NCBI RefSeq assembly: GCF_003610355.1
Contig: NZ_RAPY01000002.1
Location: forward strand, 186,001 to 250,000
Direction of reading: 5' to 3'
Length of the DNA: 64,000 nt
Source: Sphingobacterium detergens
GTDB taxonomy: Bacteria > Bacteroidota > Bacteroidia > Sphingobacteriales > Sphingobacteriaceae
Both the position numbers and the translations under genes were made by a program. Under the pieces are notes generated by a model. It did not search any database. It was not told where the DNA came from and worked only from the letters and a program-made list of their open reading frames with translations. This document shows positions 43,205 through 51,407 of this stretch, piece by piece (within the stretch, counting starts at the first letter, position 1; each line of letters starts with the position of its first letter).

Positions 43205-44512
43205 TTATGCAACCTTACGGAATTTGCCTGTTTTGGTAAAGATAGCAGATTTTGCCTTTTTCATGTTTTCGCTTATTCTGGGCTTGTGGACCTTGCAGTA
43301 TCTTTGAGTTGTACGAATACTTTTATGACCCAACATCCTGCTTACATCTTCCAAAGGAACACCGGCATTCAACATAATATGCGCAAAGGTATGCCGCGCT
43401 CTGTGCGTATGAAATTCCCTATCCTCTATGTTTTGTGCAGATAAGCCGCATATATCAGCCAGCTCTTTTAAATAAGCATTATAGCGATAGTTACTATTGA
43501 TGGGAAGGAGCTTATTTTTATTTCTACGGCAGGAATGGTCTTTATATTTTTCAATCAACTGTTCAACAATTGGTAAAATTGGTACCATTTCAGTAACTCC
43601 TGTTTTTCCTCGGTCTTTAATAAGCCATCTTTCTTTATTGCTACCTATAAGTACTATGTTTTCAGGTGACAAGTCATATGTATCTTGGAATGCAAAGCCT
43701 GTAAAGCACTGGAAAATATAAGCATCCCTAACCTCCTCAAGTCTTTTTATTGGTAAGAATTTATTATAGATGATTTCAAGTTCATAAAGCTCATGTGGAA
43801 GAACTTCTTTGTTTTGGCTTCCACAGCTAAAGTCACTGAGTGGATTGTTCTGAATGAAGTTTTTGTTTACACAGCCTGTTAAGATTTGCTTTGTTTTTTT
43901 AATATGTGTTTTTGCGGTAGCATCTGCCAATTTCTGATCTATATCGAGCGTTAAGAAATCATAGAAATCTTCTGCAAAGGAATATGTCACATTAGACAAC
44001 TCCATATCAGTAAGCTGATATTTTGAATTCAAAAAAGTTAGTAATTTTCCCCTGGTAGTTCTCCAATGTCGGAGTGTTCCGTCATCACGCAAATCGGCTT
44101 CTACTTTTTTTTCAAAGATGGTTATGTAATCATTGAAAGCATCTAGCAGAGTAGGAAGTTTTACCTGATTGGTATCTTCTTTCTTATTTTCAAATAAGGG
44201 TTTGCCTAGATATGCATTTTTAAGCATTTGAGGAGTAATAGTCTCGTATTGAGTTTGCAAGACTGTAAAATGTGCATCTAATTCTCCTTGTGTCGTGATT
44301 ACTTTCGCGTTAGTCTTTTTAGCTTCTTGGTTTTGTTGGGTGTCAATCTTAAGATCTACATCCCAAAAATCAGGGTGTACTTTACGCTTCAATGAAATTT
44401 CTGCTTCTGCTCCATCAATTGTAATTCTCGCGTAGAGCGGCGCTTTACCATCTTTAGTTGCTTTCGCCCTAAAAAGCCAGAAAAGAATTGAAAGATTCTG
44501 ATTGTTTTTCAT
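43205..44512 (-). CDS. Site-specific tyrosine recombinase (integrase) of the ICE
   Basis: A 435-residue integrase. The N-terminal arm-binding and SAM-like domains (residues 1-210) are followed by a catalytic domain with HTHRARHTFAH (box II), LGHKSIRTTQRY with the nucleophile Y405, and a basic tail. In box I the usual TGLR is TGFAFQD, so the first catalytic arginine is missing, as known for IntDOT-type enzymes. It lies about 250 nt from the 3' end of tRNA-Lys, the usual place for an element's integrase, and its C-terminal 26 codons are duplicated as a remnant at 36746. Confidence 0.95.
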   Translation of the reverse strand: MKNNQNLSILFWLFRAKATKDGKAPLYARITIDGAEAEISLKRKVHPDFWDVDLKIDTQQNQEAKKTNAKVITTQGELDAHFTVLQTQYETITPQMLKNAYLGKPLFENKKEDTNQVKLPTLLDAFNDYITIFEKKVEADLRDDGTLRHWRTTRGKLLTFLNSKYQLTDMELSNVTYSFAEDFYDFLTLDIDQKLADATAKTHIKKTKQILTGCVNKNFIQNNPLSDFSCGSQNKEVLPHELYELEIIYNKFLPIKRLEEVRDAYIFQCFTGFAFQDTYDLSPENIVLIGSNKERWLIKDRGKTGVTEMVPILPIVEQLIEKYKDHSCRRNKNKLLPINSNYRYNAYLKELADICGLSAQNIEDREFHTHRARHTFAHIMLNAGVPLEDVSRMLGHKSIRTTQRYCKVHKPRISENMKKAKSAIFTKTGKFRKVA

Positions 44513-44726
44513 CTTACACAGTTTTAAGTTATCAATGAGATTAATCCGGCCTTGCCGGAGTACACAAACGATTTTCTTAAAACCTACCTCAGAGCCTTTT
44601 AGAAAATCAGTTACCCAATTTAGAAGATAAAATGGGTAGCTGAAATGGTAACCATAACGGTTGAATTCTTTTGAACTAAATTAAATTCATTATTTTTCAA
44701 AAGATTGATTAACAACCCTAAAAACG

Positions 44727-44755
44727 AAAAAAGCGCACCTAAAGTGCGCTTTTTA
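44727..44755. terminator. Terminator 3' of tRNA-Lys
   Basis: AAAAAAGCGCAC (44727-44738) pairs with GTGCGCTTTTTT (44744-44755), 12 nt beyond the tRNA 3' end on the minus strand. If it is the native tRNA terminator, the element's border lies to its left (44513-44726) rather than inside the tRNA. Confidence 0.88.
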
Positions 44756-44766
44756 ATACTAATCTG

Positions 44767-44839
44767 TGATCCCGCTGGGATTCGAACCCAGGACCCATAC
44801 ATTAAAAGTGTATTGCTCTACCAGCTGAGCTACGGAATC
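44767..44839 (-). tRNA. tRNA-Lys (anticodon TTT)
   Basis: A 73-nt cloverleaf on the minus strand. The acceptor GATTCCG pairs with CGGGATC, the anticodon loop is CTTTTAA, and the T arm contains GGTTCGAATCC. The CCA end is not encoded. It is the likely insertion landmark of the ICE. Confidence 0.97.
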
Positions 44840-45060
44840 CTTTCTGTTTTTGAAAGTGATGCAAAGGTATAAAAATATATGATTGTGTCAAAGAGTTTTT
44901 GTCTTTTTTATTGATATATTTTATAACCGTTTATAAATTACGTATTTATTTTTCTCGACGATGCGGATTCCTATTTGAGGTCAATGGTATTTGATCGTAA
45001 ATCGAGCGATTTTGGGTACACCTTTTTCGGCTTTTCTGAAACCAATAGCTTGTTAAAATG

Positions 45061-45089
45061 AAAAAGTCGGCGATTGGTGCCGACTTTTT
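45061..45089. terminator. Terminator of accA
   Basis: AAAAAGTCGGC (45061-45071) pairs with GCCGACTTTTT (45079-45089), 28 nt past the accA stop. The 200 bases between this and tRNA-Lys hold nothing that I can identify. Confidence 0.88.
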
Positions 45090-45116
45090 TATATTTTGAG
45101 GAATAGGGGAGTAACA

Positions 45117-46070
45117 TTATTCTGTCACAACGCCCATATTGCTGAATTTGTCAATTCGTTCTTTGATCAATGTATCGCTGTCTTTTGCTGTTAATTCAGC
45201 TAGATCTTTCAATAATTGTTCTTTAAGATTAGCGGCTGCTTTTGCCGGATCTTGATGAGCACCGCCTAATGGCTCAGGAATGATACCGTCTATCAGACCA
45301 TTGCTTAACATATCACTGGAAGTTAGTTTCAATGCTTCGGCTGCTTTCTCCTTGTGATCCCAGCTTCTCCATAAGATGGATGAGCAAGATTCTGGTGAAA
45401 TAACGGAATACCACGTATGTTCCATCATATACACACGATTACCTACTCCAATACCCAAGGCTCCTCCGGATGCACCTTCACCGATAACGACGCAGATGAT
45501 AGGCACTTTAAGTACCGCCATCTCCATGAGGTTGCGCGCAATGGCTTCACCTTGTCCACGCTCTTCCGCTTCCAAACCAGGATAAGCTCCCATCGTGTCG
45601 ATCAAAGTGATCACAGGCTTATTGAATTTTTCAGCCATTTTCATCAAGCGCAATGCTTTACGGTAACCTTCGGGATTGGCCATGCCAAAATTATGATATT
45701 GACGTTCTTTGGTATTTTTACCTTTCTGATGACCAATGATCATAACAGGATTACCATCGATTGAGGCCATTCCACCTACAATTGCCTTGTCATCTTTTAC
45801 CGTACGATCACCGTGCAATTCAATAAATTCATCGCAGATAGCTTCGATATAATCATAGGTCTGTGGACGATCCTGATGACGGGACATTTGAACATTCTGC
45901 CATCCAGTTAAATTGCTGTATATTTCTTTTTCCGTAGAAGCAAGTTTTTCCTCAAGTTCACGAACGGTTGCGCTCATATCAACTTGGGTTTTTTCGGCAA
46001 CTTGTGTTACCTTTTCAATCTGCAATTGCAAATCTGCAATTGGCTTTTCAAAATCAAACGTGGTTTTCAT
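45117..46070 (-). CDS. accA: Acetyl-CoA carboxylase carboxyltransferase subunit alpha
   Basis: A 317-residue AccA. It forms, with AccD, the carboxyltransferase that makes malonyl-CoA for fatty acid synthesis. The N-terminal helical region ([15 protein letters not shown]) is followed by a crotonase-type fold with [40 protein letters not shown] and [14 protein letters not shown]. Length and sequence are typical. It is a single gene followed by its own terminator and is the first clearly chromosomal gene right of the ICE. Confidence 0.98.
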   Translation of the reverse strand: MKTTFDFEKPIADLQLQIEKVTQVAEKTQVDMSATVRELEEKLASTEKEIYSNLTGWQNVQMSRHQDRPQTYDYIEAICDEFIELHGDRTVKDDKAIVGGMASIDGNPVMIIGHQKGKNTKERQYHNFGMANPEGYRKALRLMKMAEKFNKPVITLIDTMGAYPGLEAEERGQGEAIARNLMEMAVLKVPIICVVIGEGASGGALGIGVGNRVYMMEHTWYSVISPESCSSILWRSWDHKEKAAEALKLTSSDMLSNGLIDGIIPEPLGGAHQDPAKAAANLKEQLLKDLAELTAKDSDTLIKERIDKFSNMGVVTE

Positions 46071-46163
46071 ATATCTATTTTATGAAAATATTCAGGGGGC
46101 TAATTTAGCGCATTTTTTCCGAAATTAAAATTTGAGCGTACAATATCATTGGAAATCCTTTGT

Positions 46164-46171
46164 TACATTTG
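46164..46171 (+). promoter_or_regulatory. Putative -7 box for the GH144-like gene
   Basis: TACATTTG matches TAnnTTTG 60 nt before the ATG at 46231. No clean TTTG -33 box lies at the ideal spacing, so this is a weak call. Confidence 0.35.
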
Positions 46172-46230
46172 CGTTATAATCTCGGTGGTGGCTTAATTTT
46201 TGATTGTAAGCCTGTGAAAAATGTTGACTT

Positions 46231-48414
46231 ATGCTGAAAAAATACTTTTACTTTCTTTTTCTATTGATTTCGCCCATACTTGCCAGATCGGAGAGCTATC
46301 CGGAGGTTCTATTTGATAATAGTATAATCAATGGAAGCTATGCAAAAAGCATGGCGCATTACACTGGAGAGTCTTGGGTACAAAATGTGAATCATAGTCT
46401 TCCTGTCTCGGATAGCCTGTTTTTTACTCCAGGGAACTCGCTTTCGCTACGTTACGTTTCATCCCCCAATGGTAAATGGGAGGCCAGTATATTAAATGAT
46501 AAGCAAAAATTTCAGTATATGATCGCTAAGGATGATCATTTAACCTTTAAATTGTTTATCCAAAGTAACACCGAAAAAGGACAGTTGCCTAAAGTTGCCC
46601 TGCAACAAAACGATGTACGCAGTAATGCCCTGGATATTACCCATTACATCGAAGACTTTGCCTATGATACTTGGCTCAATGTTTCTATTCCTGTATCGAA
46701 ATTTGAAGGGATTACCATCGGAAAAGCCGTTTCCTCGTTACTATTGGAACAAAATGGAACCAGTGCAACTACCCATCAACTTTTTATTGATCAAATAGAA
46801 TTTCTGCCAAGAAATTATCCAAAAGTGAAACTGTCATCGGCAGCTATTTTATCTAAAATAGGTTCTGTAGACAAGCAAGTTGAACTGGTGTGGCAGCTGC
46901 CCTTGACTCCCAGTATCCGCTACGTAAAAATTTATAGATCAGAGGATAAGCTTAATTTTCAGCCAATTGCAATCTTGCCAATCTATGTGCAGAAGTGTCT
47001 CGATCGGGTGAATGAGTATAATAAGAACTATTATTATAAAATAGCATGGGTTGACTACAACTATGTGGAGTCCCCGTTTTCCGATGTAAAAGAAATACAG
47101 ACCAAAAAAGGGACCGATGCTGAGATGCTAAATTTTATTCGGAACGCGCATGTCAACTATTTTATTGATAATTATGATGTAAATAGTGGTATGTACCTCC
47201 CTGATCGTGGAAATCGGCAGGCAGTTGTTTCAACGAATGAAACAGGTTATGCCATTTTGGGCCTACTTGTTGCTGCTGAAAATCAATTGATATCCAGACA
47301 GGCTCTATTATCGCGGATGACACGTATGGTGAAATTCCTAGGGGCAGCACAAAATCATCAGGGTGTTTTTACTGCCTTTTACGATGGGAGATCAGGCGTG
47401 CCCTTCTATCGGGATTCTGTGCCTACCTATGATATAAGAGGAACTTCCCATTTAATGGAGTCATTGTTAATCGCCCGTGAATACTTCGCGAAGGAGGATC
47501 CGGAAGAGCAATCCTTACGTAAATCAATTACCACATTATGGGAAAGAATAAATTGGCGTTATTTTACAGATCCAAATAATACCGATGTTCTCTGGAACAA
47601 GTGGTCGCCTATAGATAGTACAGCGAGGTCACGTCCATTAGGTGGATTTAATGAGAGTCTAAGTACTTATCTGCTGGCGATGTCTTCTCCTACACATCCT
47701 TTAGCCGCCTCAGCTTACATGAATGGATTTGCAACCAAACATGGGGATGCAATGGATTTTACTGATGAGTTAAATACGCTGGCTCCAGAGATAAAAACAA
47801 AATTAAATGACTCACTTGCACAGTCTATAAGCAACAATCCACTGATCGGTAGTATTTGGAATGCACCTGCCTCAATCTATTCGGATGATAAGGTTATCTT
47901 CGCTAAAAGTATTGCAGGAGGGAATCTGACAGAGTCACTGATGTCTGTTTATCGACCATTTTTAATCATGGATCCGAAAGGAAAAGTGGATAATTTTGTG
48001 GATTATAAAAAGTATCTGTCAGATTATATACTAGCCTATAAACGGAGAGATAATGAATTGAATATCGGGACGAGATTTACGGATATCTGGGGTGTTGAAC
48101 ACACGGATAATGCTTATCAGGGATATTTTGTCAATCCTGCAATTTCAATTGCTTCCTATCCATTTGAAAGGGAGATAGGTATGAAAGCCATGCGTAAATT
48201 TTACGAGGAATATGCTGATGTGCTGTTTACACAATATGGATTCAGAGCATGGATCGACCTGAAAAACAATGATGTTTCTGAAAGCTATCGGGCAAGGAAT
48301 CAGGCTACAATAGCCATAATGATCGAAAATGCCAATTCAGGGATGATCTGGAAGTTGTATGAACGGATCCCAGAGATTAAAAAGACATTGGATACTGTTT
48401 ATGTGAAGAAATAG
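46231..48414 (+). CDS. Secreted glucoamylase-like/GH144-type glycoside hydrolase
   Basis: A 727-residue exported enzyme: signal peptide (ending LARSES), N-terminal galactose-binding-like beta domain (about 30-190), a fibronectin-III-like segment (about 200-285, VELVWQLPLTPSIRYVKIYR), and a C-terminal alpha/alpha-barrel domain of the Glycoamylase (PF10091)/GH144 type from about 295 (AHVNYFIDNYDVNSGMYLPDRGN, then WGVEHTDNAYQGYFVNPAISI). GH144 members are endo-beta-1,2-glucanases; substrate specificity here is inferred. It is monocistronic, between accA and the OmpA gene. Confidence 0.8.
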   Translation: MLKKYFYFLFLLISPILARSESYPEVLFDNSIINGSYAKSMAHYTGESWVQNVNHSLPVSDSLFFTPGNSLSLRYVSSPNGKWEASILNDKQKFQYMIAKDDHLTFKLFIQSNTEKGQLPKVALQQNDVRSNALDITHYIEDFAYDTWLNVSIPVSKFEGITIGKAVSSLLLEQNGTSATTHQLFIDQIEFLPRNYPKVKLSSAAILSKIGSVDKQVELVWQLPLTPSIRYVKIYRSEDKLNFQPIAILPIYVQKCLDRVNEYNKNYYYKIAWVDYNYVESPFSDVKEIQTKKGTDAEMLNFIRNAHVNYFIDNYDVNSGMYLPDRGNRQAVVSTNETGYAILGLLVAAENQLISRQALLSRMTRMVKFLGAAQNHQGVFTAFYDGRSGVPFYRDSVPTYDIRGTSHLMESLLIAREYFAKEDPEEQSLRKSITTLWERINWRYFTDPNNTDVLWNKWSPIDSTARSRPLGGFNESLSTYLLAMSSPTHPLAASAYMNGFATKHGDAMDFTDELNTLAPEIKTKLNDSLAQSISNNPLIGSIWNAPASIYSDDKVIFAKSIAGGNLTESLMSVYRPFLIMDPKGKVDNFVDYKKYLSDYILAYKRRDNELNIGTRFTDIWGVEHTDNAYQGYFVNPAISIASYPFEREIGMKAMRKFYEEYADVLFTQYGFRAWIDLKNNDVSESYRARNQATIAIMIENANSGMIWKLYERIPEIKKTLDTVYVKK

Positions 48415-48510
48415 ATTTGTTACGATCCGGTAGACGGAAAAGGAGTGCCTTTTTGGAGTTTTTTCCTTATATTTACCCTGCTTAAATCGACAATAAATAC
48501 GTTAAAAACG

Positions 48511-49032
48511 ATGCTTAGAAAAATTAATTTGGGACTATTGGCCGTATGCGCAAGTTTATCATTATTTTCTTGTAAACAACAGGCTATTGTAGTTAATCCT
48601 GGGGCTGTTGTCACAAAAGATGGAACTGATGATGGTTTGAAAAATGTGAAAAAGGATTTTAATGATGCGAAAAGGACTGATGAGGGAATTAAATTCAGTA
48701 TTTCATCCGATCTATTGTTCCCGACAAATTCTTCCTATCTGTCTGACAAAGCGAAGACTGAAGTAAGTAAGCTCGCCGTAATTTTGAACGAGAACAATAA
48801 TAAAATTAAAGTTGATGGTTATACTGATGCGACTGGTACTGTCGAATATAATCAATGGCTTTCGGATAAACGTGCTGCATCTGTAAAGAAATTCCTGGTA
48901 GATTCAGGTGTACAGGAGTCGCGTATTACTGCTAAAGGTTTTGGTCAGTCAAATCCTGTGGGCGATAATAAAACACCGGATGGACGTCAGAAAAATAGAA
49001 GGGTAGAAGTGACTATCCTAGATAAAAAATAA
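48511..49032 (+). CDS. OmpA-family lipoprotein
   Basis: A 173-residue lipoprotein (start MLRKINLGLLAVC, lipobox LFSC) with a C-terminal OmpA domain that binds peptidoglycan diaminopimelate: KVDGYTDATGTVEYNQWLSDKRAASV and GQSNPVGDNKTPDGRQKNRRVEV. The ATG at 48511 replaces a longer frame from 48445 that lacks a signal. It would tie the outer membrane to the cell wall. Followed by a terminator. Confidence 0.93.
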   Translation: MLRKINLGLLAVCASLSLFSCKQQAIVVNPGAVVTKDGTDDGLKNVKKDFNDAKRTDEGIKFSISSDLLFPTNSSYLSDKAKTEVSKLAVILNENNNKIKVDGYTDATGTVEYNQWLSDKRAASVKKFLVDSGVQESRITAKGFGQSNPVGDNKTPDGRQKNRRVEVTILDKK

Positions 49033-49057
49033 AATTATCAGGACTTTTTCCTGAACT

Positions 49058-49094
49058 AAAAAGCGAGATATTTTATGAATATATCGCTTTTTTT
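49058..49094. terminator. Terminator after the OmpA lipoprotein gene
   Basis: AAAAAGCGAGATAT pairs with ATATCGCTTTTTT across a short A/T loop, with flanking A and T runs. Confidence 0.85.
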
Positions 49095-49202
49095 ATGCCT
49101 TTATCAGAGGTGTTAAGCATTCTTTTTAAAATGCTTCAAGTAGTTAGCTCCTGTCTCCACCCGTATAATCACGCTGATCATAATATAAATTTTTAGACAA
49201 TC

Positions 49203-50534
49203 TTGGAAGAAAAGATATCCGTTGAAAGAAATGAATTGCGCCCTCCTAATTTTCGGGAGGCACTCCGGTTTTGGTTTATTCTGGGCTGGATAAGTTTTGG
49301 TGGAACAACAGGGCATATTACCCTCATGCATGATTTCTTGGTGGACAAGAAAAAGTGGGTAAGCAATAAGAAGTTCTTTCAGGCGCTTAACGCCTGCATG
49401 CTACTACCCGGACCTGAAGCGCATCAACTGACCATTTATCTTGGCTGGAAATTGCATGGTCTGAAAGGTGGGATATTAGCGGGCTTGTTCTTTATTTTAC
49501 CTTCTTTGTTTATCATATTTGGACTTAGTCTGGTGTACATCTACTTTGGCAATTCTACAATTCTTTCTGCGTTATTTTCGGGTTTAAAGCCCGCGGTTCT
49601 AGCGATTATACTGTTTGCAACCTATAAAGTGGGGCAAAAATCATTATTGAGTGCATGGCATTATATCGTAGCTCTTGCGGCATTTTTACTTTCTTATTTT
49701 GTTAAAATAACTATGCCCTGGATTATTCTTGGGGTTATCATTGGGGGCTTCATTCTTTATTTTTTAAAAACAAAAAAAGCCACCGCTATAGCTGAAAAGG
49801 AAGAAGCGGAAGATGTCGAAGAATGTTATCCTATTAATTCGTTAGAGGAAGTGCCACCAATTTCTGTGCGTAAGATTGGCATTCAATTATCTGCATTTTT
49901 CCTGTTGTGGTTGGGGCCGTTTATTTTCTTGTATTTATTTATGCCAGATGCTGCATTTTGGAAAGAACTCTCTTTTTTGTTTACGAAATCGGCTTACTTT
50001 ACCATTGGAGGATCATATACTGTTATTCCCTATATCGCCGGTTTGGTTACGGAAAAACTTTTTTGGTTGACAAAAACGCAAATGATTGATGGTTTTGCTT
50101 TGGCGGAGACGACGCCGGGTCCGTTGGTAATTGTGTTGGCTTATGTGGGGTTTATGGCTGGATTCAACCATTTCGACCATTCCTATGTCATGGCCGCGGT
50201 AGGTCTGGTGGCTACCGCTTATTTTACTTTTTTGCCAAATTTTGCATTAATCTTCGTTGGGGCTCCCTTGATTGAGCGGTCTCAAAAGAATACGGCCATC
50301 CAGTATGTACTTTCTTTGGTCACGGCCTCTGTGGTGGGGGTGATTGTTAATTTAGCTTGTTATTTGGGACAGGGTATTTTGTTTCCGAAGGTATTCGCGG
50401 TGGCGGAGTTGGATTGGAAAGCATTGCTATGGGTTGCTGTCTCAGTTTTTCTATTATTTCGCTATCGGATCGGGATGTTGCAGCTGATACTTTTGAGTTT
50501 GCTTTATGGCTTTTTGCTTTACCTGCTATTATAA
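49203..50534 (+). CDS. chrA: Chromate transporter, two-domain ChrA
   Basis: A 443-residue membrane protein with two CHR halves, each with its signature: MLLPGPEAHQLTIYLGWKLHG in the first and ETTPGPLVIVLAYVGFMAGF in the second, separated by an acidic linker (EKEEAEDVEE). About ten to twelve membrane segments. ChrA proteins export chromate by a proton-linked mechanism. The start is a TTG at 49203, since no in-frame ATG lies before the first membrane segment. Confidence 0.92.
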   Translation: MEEKISVERNELRPPNFREALRFWFILGWISFGGTTGHITLMHDFLVDKKKWVSNKKFFQALNACMLLPGPEAHQLTIYLGWKLHGLKGGILAGLFFILPSLFIIFGLSLVYIYFGNSTILSALFSGLKPAVLAIILFATYKVGQKSLLSAWHYIVALAAFLLSYFVKITMPWIILGVIIGGFILYFLKTKKATAIAEKEEAEDVEECYPINSLEEVPPISVRKIGIQLSAFFLLWLGPFIFLYLFMPDAAFWKELSFLFTKSAYFTIGGSYTVIPYIAGLVTEKLFWLTKTQMIDGFALAETTPGPLVIVLAYVGFMAGFNHFDHSYVMAAVGLVATAYFTFLPNFALIFVGAPLIERSQKNTAIQYVLSLVTASVVGVIVNLACYLGQGILFPKVFAVAELDWKALLWVAVSVFLLFRYRIGMLQLILLSLLYGFLLYLLL

Positions 50535-50568
50535 ACAAGAAAAGCCCATCGACTGATGAGCTTTCTTG
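50534..50568 (-). terminator. Terminator 3' of tRNA-Leu
   Basis: A stem of about 15 bp (ACAAGAAAAGCCCATC with GATGAGCTTTCTTGT, small mismatches) lies between chrA and tRNA-Leu, with a T-rich tail on the minus strand. It probably ends the two-tRNA transcript. Confidence 0.7.
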
Positions 50569-50653
50569 TACCTAGGGCGGGAATCGAACCCGCACTCCCT
50601 TAACGGGAACAGGATTTTAAGTCCTGCGTGTCTACCAGTTCCACCACCTAGGC
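50569..50653 (-). tRNA. tRNA-Leu (anticodon TAA)
   Basis: An 85-nt cloverleaf with a long variable arm (TTCCCGTTAAGGGAG). The anticodon arm is GGACTTAAAATCC with TAA, and the acceptor GCCTAGG pairs with CCTAGGT. No encoded CCA. Confidence 0.97.
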
Positions 50654-50658
50654 AGGTG

Positions 50659-50731
50659 AGCGAAAAACGAGATTCGAACTCGCGACCCCAACCTTGGCAA
50701 GGTTGTGCTCTACCAGCTGAGCTATTTTCGC
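50659..50731 (-). tRNA. tRNA-Gly (anticodon GCC)
   Basis: A 73-nt cloverleaf. The anticodon arm is ACCTTGCCAAGGT with GCC, and the acceptor GCGAAAA pairs with TTTTCGC. It lies 5 nt upstream of tRNA-Leu in the same transcript. Confidence 0.97.
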
Positions 50732-50843
50732 ATGGAATTTTTATTTCAATTTTAAAAAGAACCTCGTGTTCCTTTTTGGTGATGCAAATATAGAGCGAAA
50801 ATTTAATATTGCAAAATATTTGTTTACTTTATTTTGTTGTTTT

Positions 50844-51332
50844 TTATAACTCCTTTGAATTCAGTATAGAAAAAATTAAATCGCTTTCAAATCCCCTAGA
50901 CAACGCAAATTGATAGACTTTGTTCCTAACGATGAAAGAATCTTTGCTGTTTATTTCCCGAATTTTTTTGTCAATAATATTTTCCAATATAGTCTCGTAT
51001 TCGTCCAGGTCAATCTGCTTGAATGCAATTTTTATCAATTGCTCAGAAACCCGCTTTCCCTTTAGAGCCTGTTTGATTTTGATTTTGCCCCATCCTTTCA
51101 TGCGAAGCTTCCCATTACAATAGGCTATCGCGAAGCGTTCTTCATTTAAAAAGTTTTCTGCGATTAAATTTGCTATAGTATTTTCGACATCCTCCTCATG
51201 CAACCCCCAGCCGTAAAGTTTGTCCCGCACTTCTTGTTGGGATCTTTCCTGGTAAGCACAATAACTTTCAGCCTTTAATTGAGCTTGACGTGCTGTTAGT
51301 ATCTTTTTGTTTCTTTTATCTTCTTCGAACAT
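50844..51332 (-). CDS. recX: RecX-family regulatory protein
   Basis: A 162-residue helical protein with the RecX three-helix repeats (AQLKAESYCAYQERSQQEVRDKLYGWGL, then FLNEERFAIAYCNGKLRMKGWGKIKIKQAL). RecX modulates RecA filaments. Length is typical of Bacteroidota RecX. The gene stands alone and diverges from murF-alr, with about 75 nt between starts. Confidence 0.9.
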   Translation of the reverse strand: MFEEDKRNKKILTARQAQLKAESYCAYQERSQQEVRDKLYGWGLHEEDVENTIANLIAENFLNEERFAIAYCNGKLRMKGWGKIKIKQALKGKRVSEQLIKIAFKQIDLDEYETILENIIDKKIREINSKDSFIVRNKVYQFALSRGFESDLIFSILNSKEL

Positions 51333-51407
51333 ATTGTCAAAATTTCAAAAATAATATGAAATAACTAAAAAAATGTTCAGTTTTGATCCAATCAAAATAT
51401 CAGGAGA

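Noticed and set aside
44767..44839. tRNA-Lys 3' end as a direct repeat marking the left end of the ICE
   Set aside because: I looked for a second copy of the T-arm and acceptor sequence in 1-11,400 and saw none, so no left attachment site is called.
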